Source of the DNA: Symbiodinium natans
Lineage: Eukaryota > Sar > Dinophyceae > Suessiales > Symbiodiniaceae
Length of the DNA stretch: 62,000 nucleotides
Assembly (NCBI GenBank): GCA_905221605.1
Contig: CAJNDS010000072.1
Location: 105,001-167,000 of the forward strand
Reading direction: 5' to 3'
Shown here: positions 19,984 to 29,400 of the stretch, piece by piece
How positions within the stretch are numbered: the first letter of the stretch is position 1
Layout: each line of letters starts with the position of its first letter
Notes under the pieces: generated by a model
Database searches by the model: none
Told to the model about the DNA's origin: nothing
What the model saw: the letters and a program-made list of their open reading frames with translations, nothing else
Translations under genes and position numbers: made by a program

Positions 19984-22540
19984 CTACCGATTCAGATAAT
20001 ACAATCCAGTGGTCCCACCCATGCAATCAGGCAGGTGTGAGGGATTATTGCCAAGGGCCTTCCCAGTCAGGGCGTCGTGGGCGGTGGCCTGCAGAGACAG
20101 TATGGGCCCGTCCTCCTGATACTTGTGGCAACTCCTCCTCGCTAACCCCCACTTAGGGATGCCAGTTGGGATGGAGCCCCCTATGTGCCGTTTCATTGAG
20201 GCTTGTGCTGCCTCCACATCGTCCGGATGGCATCCTGTATTTGCCGATATTGCACCACACCTTCGTCCCGATACTGAAAGGGGAAGGTGGTAAGCGCGGC
20301 CGCGAGGGCCGAGGGCTCGGGCTCCTTGGGAGTGCCATGGCAGCACAGCTTGAACCAGAAGCTGTTGAGTTGCTGCTTAGTTGGATGCTTGGATCTTGCG
20401 AGGCCCCTTGAGGGCAGCCCAATGAGCAATGGCAGCATCACACCACGCATTCCTGGAACGCTGGGGTCCGTGCCTATTAGGTGTTGTGCTGAGCCCTTTC
20501 CAATGCTCATCGTCAATGACCGGCAGCCGAAAAGGAGCAGCGACGTCCACTTCTCGCCGGTCGGTCAGTAGTTCGCAGTTCAGAGAAACGCCAATCGTGC
20601 ACTGCGCCTCTGATTCGTCCGCTTCCTCTGCCAGGTCCTCCATCGATGTGGGAGACACAGGTTCCGTGCCGGAAGAGACACTGTACACATCCGGCGAGGT
20701 TTGGACCTCGTTCACACCCGCGGTTTCGATACGGGGCGAGGCAGGTAGGCTTTCCAAGGGCAGCACACGCCGAAGGAAAACAGCCATCCGAGCAGTGGTG
20801 TCGGGCCATTCCAAGTTATAGACGAACCAAAATTGCTCAATGTTCTGATTGGCCACCGAGGCTGCGAGGGCGAGCCTGATTCAAGAAAATGGGCAGGGGG
20901 CAACTTCGGCTTAAACTCTTGGTATTGGCGCTGTCCAAGCGTTTGTGAGCCCTACAGCGAAATTCCAAGGAACGCGTTCAGGCTAGGCTGCTGTGCGAGC
21001 CGGGCCGCTTCCATATCCGTGTGTTTGGCGGCCGCCGCCCATGCCTGCAAGGCCTCCTGGGACACCTGCCCACTGACCTGAGGGAGTCCGCCACTCGGGT
21101 CCACCGTGTACTTGGTTGTAGGGCATGTACGCAGCCGATAAGCGCGGCCGGCAAGGAAAGCCACCATGGCCGCTGGCGGCACGTTGACCTGGAGGTCAGT
21201 AATCCTGTGGTCGGATTCGGGAAAGCCCACAACAATGAGCAGTCCGGCAGTGCGCTCCAGAGGGCCTTTTTGGTGGGATTCAAATGCGAGCAGGAGCGCA
21301 CCCAGCCAATCATCCGGGTCAGAGTAGCACATCATGGCTGGAAAGCTGGCGTTGATGACGCTCGGCATATCCGCCACCGCGAAGAAAAGATCCGCAATAT
21401 ACTGGGCAGTGGTCAGGAAACCATACCCCACCAGGGACTCCGAGAGTCTTGCTTTTTCCAACTGCGGAACCGGGCATGCCAACATATTCGCAAGTGTCAA
21501 CATGTTGCAGCGCTTCCGACAACCGAAGGCATTGCGCAATGATGGGGTCGTAGACCTTCAGATAAGACGCCGGGAAAGTCTCAGGCAGATGAAGAAGGGT
21601 GTCTGCGATTTTATCAACGCGTCCGAATCCTGCAGCTGGTGTGGTAAGCCATTTAAACAACTCTTCATAGGTTCTGTTGCACGAAGCTGCTGGCAATGCG
21701 TCGTGAGATGATTCGAGTCACGCAGGCTCATGTCGGGTCTTGGCTTGACATTCTTCCCAAAGTGATGTTCTGCTTGGAGTGCACGCCACATGAGCTCACA
21801 GACCGATGTTGTTTTGCCCTGCATTGGGAGCGTATTGGCTGAGGTGCTGGGATCGCGAGTGGTGCTGGGTTCGCTTGGCCCTCTCGGCTTGGCTTTTGGC
21901 GGTTCCAGCGGCTCTTGAGAACCGTCGTGATCCTGTGCGAGGAGCCGACTTCTCTTGCGGACATGGGTAATGGGCACCTGCCGAGCAGCGACGGGGTCAA
22001 GCCGGGGGGAGGGGCCGAGGTGGGGTACCGCCTCCTTCCAACGCCAAATCGCCTCCATCAGCAGGAGTCGTCACACTAGTTGCCAGAGGTGGAACAAGCG
22101 GCCAACTGAGGGTCTGCGATGGTTGCCTGCGTATCAGGGTTCCGGCACACCAGCTCGCCGGCCCTCCTGGAAGTGCCACAAGGGGTGGGGGACACATCAC
22201 GACTGGGTGCGGCGGCGGGCTGACCGCAGCAGCAACAGAGCCTCTGGCAGCCTTGGACCCAGACCTGGTCCATGGCGTGGTCATCTCCCGCCACAAGGCG
22301 GCCCTGCCATAGATTCGCACGGGGCAGGAGATTGCTTTGGTGTCGATGCAACCACTCCTGAGACAACCCCTCATCAAGGCTGGTACTATCCACGGGCACA
22401 GGGCTGTTTCCCGGAGAGTCCACATCAATGTGTCCAACTCAAATTTGCCCGTTCGAACGGGTAGGACGCGAAGGCCTTGGGGGGCTTGCTGGATCCCACC
22501 CTTATGCTTCGTGAACACTGTGTCTTGGATGCCAGCCAAA
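19984..22540 (-). pseudogene. frame-broken minus-strand coding region, unknown protein
   Basis: On the minus strand long coding-like segments follow each other but change frame several times: 22076-22423, 21558-22058, 21319-21696, 20952-21539, 20377-20856, 20193-20516 and 19984-20346. Overlaps such as 21319-21539, where the better frame passes from one to the other, look like single-base shifts. The pieces have natural composition (for example YEELFKWLTTPAAGFGRVDK, VIDDEHWKGL, YRQIQDAIRTMWRQ). It may be a decayed gene of a mobile element or a gene with unrecognised introns. I do not recognise the family. The tandem array at 17.9-19.9 kb lies at its 3' side. Confidence 0.45.
20952..21539 (-). 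CDS. longest intact piece of the minus-strand broken gene
   Basis: This 195-codon frame has even, protein-like composition: LVGYGFLTTAQYIADLFFAV, an acidic-aromatic MMCYSDPDDWLGALLLAFES, and ends ARLAQQPSLNAFLGISL before a stop. The first 70 or so codons overlap another frame, so the true junction is probably inside. Alternating hydrophobic and helical segments suggest a globular domain. The function is unknown. Confidence 0.4.
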   Translation of the reverse strand: MRNAFGCRKRCNMLTLANMLACPVPQLEKARLSESLVGYGFLTTAQYIADLFFAVADMPSVINASFPAMMCYSDPDDWLGALLLAFESHQKGPLERTAGLLIVVGFPESDHRITDLQVNVPPAAMVAFLAGRAYRLRTCPTTKYTVDPSGGLPQVSGQVSQEALQAWAAAAKHTDMEAARLAQQPSLNAFLGISL

Positions 22541-22597
22541 GATCAGTCTGGCAAGCCACACATATACAGCGTTTTTGTTTTCTTGATTCAAACAGTT
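22507..22597 (+). repeat. ~85 bp direct repeat, outer copy
   Basis: CTTGGATGCCAGCCAAAGATCAGTCTGGCAAGCCACA... through TTTTTGTTTTCTTGATTCAAACAG recurs, slightly diverged, as the copia target site: its left part is at 22935-22980 and its right part (GCGTTTTTGTTTTCTTAATCC) continues at 31873-31905. The copia insertion split the second copy. Confidence 0.75.
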
Positions 22598-22599
22598 AA

Positions 22600-22896
22600 G
22601 ACAGAATATCTTGTTCTTGTGTGAGTTGACTGCAGCATTTTTTGAAATTAAGCAGTTCCAAAAAAGCAGCTGTATTCCGGGCACCGAAAATGGTTCCTGG
22701 ACTGTGGATTTCTTTTCTGAAGCGGGCAGAAGCCAGATCTGCTTTACACAGCCGGTCGTTGCGAGCAAAACAAATAAGCCTCTTGCTTAGTTCTGATCTA
22801 CGTCTTGCTAGTCTCCCTTAAAATTTTAAAGAATAGCAAGAAGAACGTGCGGCAAAGTCTCATTTGGAACCGGAAGTTTCTCTGACTCTAACTGTG
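22600..22896 (+). repeat. left arm of foldback locus
   Basis: Reverse-complementary to 32075-32447. The arm runs from GACAGAATATCTTGTTC to CTCTGACTCTAACTGTG. Arms are about 90% identical by eye; the right arm carries an extra block of about 80 bases (32241-32320). Before the copia insertion the arms would have been about 0.3 kb apart. Confidence 0.85.
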
Positions 22897-22980
22897 CAAG
22901 AAAGATCTTTCGTGAACCTGCAAGACTGCTTTGTCTTGGATGCAAGCCAAAAATCAGTCTGGCAAGCCACATATCGACGG

Positions 22981-23382
22981 TGTAGAAGTTCGAGAACTGT
23001 GCGTCATCCTGTGAGGGTGCGACACGGTGAGTTTTGCAGTTTGCAGTTTTGTGTGCATAGCTTGGAGTCTGCTCAGCTTTTGAAGTTTTCCCAGTAGCCT
23101 GAGTACGATTAGTGGTGCAGGAACGTTTTGCCTCCTAGGGAACCACTCTCGTCGAGTTTCGTGACTTGAGGGTGGTTTTGGAGGTCTTTTAAGCCGAGCT
23201 GTCAAGTTGGAGAGCTGTGATACGTTTTCCACTTTGGCTCAAGTGACGAGCACTGGTGTGAGTGCTGCAAGCCAAAACAGAAGTGTTGTCCGAGTGTCTG
23301 AGCTTGCTTGCTTGGTTTGGACTTGTGTGAGTTGGCTTGGTTGTATCCTTGGTGCCTTGCTTGGCATCTTGGGTTTTTAACG
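22981..23382 (+). repeat. 5' LTR
   Basis: 402 bp. It differs from the 3' LTR only at 23135 (C versus G at 31621) and 23174 (G versus A at 31660). At 23229-23243 it contains CCACTTTGGCTCAAG, one base different from the 3' part of the dinoflagellate spliced leader as I remember it (CCATTTTGGCTCAAG). No clear TATA box or polyadenylation signal is visible, as is usual in dinoflagellates. Confidence 0.95.
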
Positions 23383-23396
23383 TGGTAGCGGAGCGT
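23383..23396 (+). other. primer binding site, initiator-tRNA type
   Basis: TGGTAGCGGAGCGT follows the 5' LTR directly and resembles the TGGTATCAGAGC-type site complementary to the 3' end of initiator methionine tRNA used by most copia elements. The host tRNA is not available for comparison. Confidence 0.7.
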
Positions 23397-23445
23397 GGAA
23401 GCTCTGTTGCAAAGAAAGAAAGTGAGCCCAATACGCTGACTTGGT

Positions 23446-26400
23446 GTGTGCTTGAGTTGTCTTGGTATGGAGGGCCGTGGAAGGCCATCGTACTACCACA
23501 TAGGTGAGGGTGAACCCGGAATGCTTCGTGAGAGAGGCAGGAGAGGGGCTGAGCCTCCCTATGAGAGGCCTTCAGGGTCTAGACACTCGTCAGTTCCACC
23601 AAGGAACCCCGTTGTCGGTAGTGGAGTTGCTTTCAGCCCGATGTCGAACTTGTCGGGTGCAGTGCATCCCACAGGAAGCCCGGTGGTTGGTTCTCCGACT
23701 GCTATGGGCACCCCCATACCGGCAATGGCTTCACCCATGTCACCACCAGGTTTGGTACCACCACCGCCTGCAGCAGTGGACCCCGTTGCCGTTCAGGCAG
23801 CCCTGGGATCCCAGCTTTTGGTTCAGACAGTGCAGCAGCAGCAGCAGCAGATATCTCAAATGATGTCGCTGGTGCAGCAGCTGGTCCAGGACCGGACAAG
23901 TGCTGAGAAGAAAGGCAAGGGAGCTGGTAGCTTGAGTAGCATCAGTGACAGCGTGGACCATGCCATGGAGGTTGATGATGGGAACGGCGCTCCTATCAGG
24001 AATCCTAAGGCAGACTCATATGTGCCGAAGTTGCCCATGTTGGATGGTGGACGCATGAACAAGGGTCGGCGTGCCGAGATCGAAGCATGGGTTGAGTACC
24101 TTGAAGTGTTTTTGCCATGGATTGCCTTGTTTGATGATAGGATACCGTCGGAAGTGCAGGCTTGTTTTGTGAAAGACAAGCCAATCTTGAACAAAGACTT
24201 GGCGAAAGGAGAGAGCATTAGGAGTACCAGAGTGTTCCTTTACCTTCGGCAGTCCTTTGCGAACTTTTCCCGTGGGCTTGACATTTTGAAGCAAGTTGAG
24301 CGTGAACAGCTTGGTGTTCCGGCAGGCTATGAGGCGTTGAGGCGCTTGCATCAGGATCTGTCGGTTTGCTCGAGGATAGAAGCCTCGACCTTGCGAGAAG
24401 AGATGTTGAGATACCAACCCCCTGCCTCTACGAAGGATCGTCCTTTGGAAGTGTTTCGCAGCGTGCAGGTTGAGCTTGCAAAGTATGGTCGACTTGTTGC
24501 TGCGTTCCCAGACCTTGCGTTGAGTGAAGCGGATCAGAGCATGATTGTGTTGAAAGGTCTTGATGCAGATGTGAAGAGGTACATCTTGTTGCATGCGAAG
24601 ATTGACTCCATGAGTGAGCTTGAGACTGCGATCAAGTTCTACGACGCAAATATCAAGATCCTTACCTTCGCCGATTCCGGGAGAGGTCGAGACCGCAGGA
24701 ACAACAACGACATAGCGAATCCGCTGAACTTCAAGGGCGATGGAAAGGGGAAGGACAAAGGGAAGGAAAAGGGGAAAGATAAAGGAAAGGACAAAGGGAA
24801 GGACAAGGGAAAGGACAAAGGTCGCTCAGGAAAGGACAAGCATGACAAGAAGGGAGAGAAAGGTGGAAAGGGGAACGCTACTCAAGACCCTGGGAAAGGG
24901 GGCGGTGGTAGCTCTGGTGGTGACCCAAAGCACGACAAGCGTGCCAACGTAAAGTGCTACAACTGCAATGAATTGGGGCACTATTCAAACCGATGCCCTA
25001 AGAAAGCGGCCAAAGGAGTGGCGGCAGCAGCGACGCTTCTCGAACCGCAATTGGCGGCTTTGACCTTGGAGGGCCCGCACGTGTTTGCAGCGGCAGTTGG
25101 TTGCGAGTTCTTTGATATCGCTCAGGGAGATTCCGACAATGAGTCGAGCTTGAGCGATGGTGATTGGGAAGCCTTTGGAAGGTCGTGGTTGTTGGAGAGT
25201 TCAGAGGCCACAGTTGAGCTTGGAACCTCGCAGCTTGGAAGCCTAGAGACCCCCGTTGAGCTTGAGAAGGCCCCAGTTGAGAGTGGAACATCGCAGCTTG
25301 GAAGCCTAGAGACCCCCGTTGAGCTTGAGAAGGCCCCAGTTGAGCTTGGAACGTCGCAGCTTGGAAGCCTAGAGACCCCCGTTGAGCTTGAGAAGGCCCT
25401 GTCGACGCTTGGTGAGCATGGATTGAGTGAATTTTATTTTCATGACATGAGCATGGCAGCCCCGCATGTGACACATGGTAGCAGCTCTGAAGCCATGGAC
25501 TGGTGGTTGCTGGACTCCGGAGCGTCAACGCACCTGATCAGCGAGGAGACACTGCAGCATGTGCAAGTGCTGAGCCTGAGTGAGCATGTTGGTAGAGATT
25601 GTGTGACTGCCACGGGTGCTTCCATAGGGGTTCAGAAGAGTGCTGTGGTTCGCGTTTGCTTTGCCGTGGAGAGATCCAGTCCTATCGTCGTTGAGTTCGA
25701 AGCCCTGGTTGCACCTGTGCGATTTAATCTCCTCAGCCTAGGACGACTCCTGAATAGGAACTGGACAGTCTCTTTTGCCCCCCATCTCCACGTGCAAGCT
25801 GGTGGTTTTAAATTTAAGGCTGTGTGGTCCAACAACTGTTGCTGGTTGCAAAGTCATGCGGTGGCACGGGCCTGTTTGGTGTCTCAAGAACAGAGCGCAG
25901 CGCAGCAGATTGCAGACCCCTCGTGTACGAGGCCTTCCGCAGCCCGAGAAGATGGCCTCCTCCAGCGAAAGCGAAGTGGAATGGCGCATGGAAGGGAAGG
26001 ACAAAGGGAAGCTGGTCCGGAGAGTCGTTGCGGCCTCAATCTCGGTGGGAGAAGAGGACTTCGAGGAGAGCACCCGGTTGGCCACAGCTACGTCCACGGA
26101 GACAGAGGGCGCAATCCTCTTGGTGCCCGCGGATGCCGAGTCCCAGGTGGTGTTGAAGCCGGGCGAGATCGAGACCCCGGGACCCGCCAAAGTTCCTCAG
26201 CAGAAGCCCATGCCAAAGAAGCCGAAAGTGAAGAAGATGCCCCAGAAGCCCCTCGTGAAGAGAATGCCAAAGGCAGCGAGCTCTTCGTCGACAAAGAGGA
26301 CCCCCGTGAAGCTGGTGCCTCGTTCCGATCGCCAGCAGCCGTGGTTGACGTTGTGGAGTGCAAGTTCAAGGGCAGTGAAGAAGCAGAAGCTCAAGGAGAG

Positions 26401-29400
26401 TCGCATGACGTCAGCTGCAAGGTCCGATTTGAACCGCTTTCGAAAGGAGAAGAAGGGCCCAGAGAGGCGAACGCTGGAGGAGCACCTCAAGGAGCATTTT
26501 TTGCAGTGCCTGGACCGCAAGGCCCCCTACACTGTGACGACCATCTCCGAGATCATCAAGGAGAAAGCAAAGCCCCCGAGCCCACCGAGGAAGGAAGCCG
26601 ACTCCCCGGGGTACCCGGAGAGGTTGCCTACCCCTCCGCGGGTTCCGCCACGTCGACGCTTGCCCACGCCGCCGAGGAATCCGACATCGCCATTGGCCAG
26701 CGCATCACGGGCACCAGCTACGCCGCCAAAGACATCGCCATTGCCACCACCACCGACCAATCCCGGAACGCCTACTTCAAGTGGATGGAGTGTGGTGACG
26801 GACCGAAAGCGCTGAGTGCAGTCAGCCAGAAAGGATCTTCCCAGGCGGTGGCGAGCAGCAAAAGTCTTGATGTGCTTGATGGTTGTGCTTGCGCTTGTGA
26901 TGTTGGCATGAGTGGCATGGTTGGCATGAGTGGCATGGTTGGCATGAGTGGCATGGTTGAGCATGTGTGTGTTGGTGAGCTTGATCAGGAGAAAGCACCG
27001 GCCCCAGACGGCGACCAGGCGTGGTTGCTGCATGGTGATCAGGAGTTGCTTCACCAGGAGTTGTGGGGAAAGGTTCACCGTGAGCATGTGTTGCGAAGTC
27101 ATGTTCCTTTTAATTCCAGCTGTGAGCATTGCGTGCGTGGTAGAGGTCTTGAACCAGCTAGGAAAATCGAGAGGGATTCCGGAGAGGGAGCCCAAAAGGA
27201 GGTTCAGATCGACAAGTTCTTCTACAAGGGGATTTGGTTCCTGGTGTTGGTGCTTGTTGGTTGCTTTGCCATCGGAACAGTGATGTACCGTGAAGTTTCA
27301 GGACCGCGTGGAGCAGCAGCGCGTGAGGTGATGCTTGGAGAGATGTCGGCGTGGGGACGTAGTGTTGGCTTGGTTGGTGTTGAAGCGCGTGACTTGTCGG
27401 TTTGCGTGAAGTCGGATCTTGAGGGGGTAGTGAAGAACCTTGCTCAGGGTTTTGCTGATACCATGACCGTGGGTGCGGTTGAGGTGTCTGATGTTCCGGT
27501 TGGTCGGCACGCCCCGGTCGCAGAGAGGGCCATCCGAACACTGAAGGAAAACGCGAACACGTTGTGCGCCGGATTGGAGCAAGTTGGCCTAGAGCCATGT
27601 GGCAGAGGAGTCAGCTTCCTTCTCTCTCACTGTGCTCAGGCACACAACCGCTACCAAATCCAGCCTGGATCGGCAATGACTCCTGAACAACGTAGTTTAA
27701 GAACTATGAGGCAGCCTCGGGCGATATACGTCTGGGGAGCGTCAATCTTGGCCACACCTCCGCCGAGTCTACGACAATTCATCACGGGCAGATATGGACA
27801 GGCTGCCTACTTAGGCCCTGAAGTCGCGGGTGGCAGTCATCTGGTGCAGTTCCGACTGAAGGATGGTTCGTTGAAGATTGCCCGGTCAGCCCGAATCAGG
27901 ATGTTGGTGCCCATGACCTTTGAGTTGTCAGCCTTGCGTGGTATTTGCCGTATGTTGCCCGAGCGTGCTGGTGACGTTGTGCGTGGCTTGCCAGCGGTTG
28001 ATCAAGGGAACATGCGGGATCTTCCAATCCCAAACACCGAGACTCGCGGACCGCCAGCATCATGGGTCGAGGAAAATGGCAGGACCCCGAGGTGTCGAGC
28101 GTGTCGATTGAGGGGTGTTCCGGCGGACAAGGCGTGGCACACTCAGAAGTGTCGTGACAGATACGCTGCGTACGTGAAGAGCTCTTTTGATCCGAATCAG
28201 TTTGTGCTTGATGATGCCCAGCATGAGTTGGAGATCGAAGGAGTTGAGCTTGATCTTGGTTCGCGTGCTTTTGGTGAGCTTGACGTCGGGTTGGAGTTGC
28301 CTGATGATGTGCAGGATTATGAACCGACTGAAGATGAGGGAGAGCGGGGTCTCGGTGATTCCTTCCTGCCTGAAGGGGTGCTTGAGGGTGAACTTCGTCC
28401 CGGAGACTCTGTTGGAGTTGAACCTGCAGCTTCAGAAGAGGCTGACTTCATGGAAGTTGAGCCAGAAAGCCTGGATCGGGTGCCAGAGCCAGAGTCTGAT
28501 GCCATGGTCAACAACGTCTTGTTCCGTGAGTCGTTGGGTTTCGCCGCTGTTGCAAATCCCAGTACCGGAGGACAGACAGTGAAGCTTGGTGGTGAGACTC
28601 TTGTGGTTGAAATGCCCTCGTCTTCCAAGGATGATGTCACCGGACATGCATTGGACCTTGGTCTGACATACGAAGGCATGTTGCGTGAGTTGAGTGCGCT
28701 TGAGTCCCTTGCAGTCGGTGATGTGATTTGGCATGTGGATCCGAAGCAGAAAGTGATATCCACAAGATGGGTGTCAAATGCAAAGCTGGAGCGGGTTGAC
28801 GGCAAAGAAAGACCACTGGTCCGTTGTCGGGTTGTTGCGCGTGATTTCGCCCAGGGAGCAACGGCTGCTCAGCTTGGCATTTCTGCGGCGACCAGCTCAG
28901 CCGAGGCATTGAGGACCTTCCTCTTTTATGCCGGCTCGAAGAGGCAGAACGTCGTAGGCCTCGACGTCAGTACGGCGTTCTTGTTCGCAGAGTTAGAAGA
29001 AGAAGACGGCACGGTGGTAGTGCGGCTTCCTGCTGGAGTTACCGGTCCCAATGGACGCCCTGGGTTCATGCGACTTCGCAAGGCTCTTTATGGGTTGAGA
29101 GCCGCGGCCCAGACCTGGGCTCGTCATCTCGCAAAGCTCCTCAAGCGCCTCTGCGACCTCACTCCATGCGAGACAGAGCCATGCCTCTTCTCCGGTGTGG
29201 TTCTCGGTGGACAGAGGGTGGCAGTGTTGTGCTACGTAGACGATCTCCTCATCAGCGGCGACAGCGACGAGGCCATCTACTACGTGGTGGAGAAGCTTAA
29301 GAGCGCGGTAAAGATCAAGGTGACCGCTGACTTGGATCGTGATCAGCAAATCACGTTTCTTGGTCGTCAAATCACCAGGAAGAAGGGCGAGGACTCTTTG

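Noticed and set aside
24016-24594. 192-codon minus-strand ORF antisense to copia gag
   Set aside because: The plus strand carries clear gag motifs; the antisense frame has no motif and is a shadow of GC-rich coding DNA.
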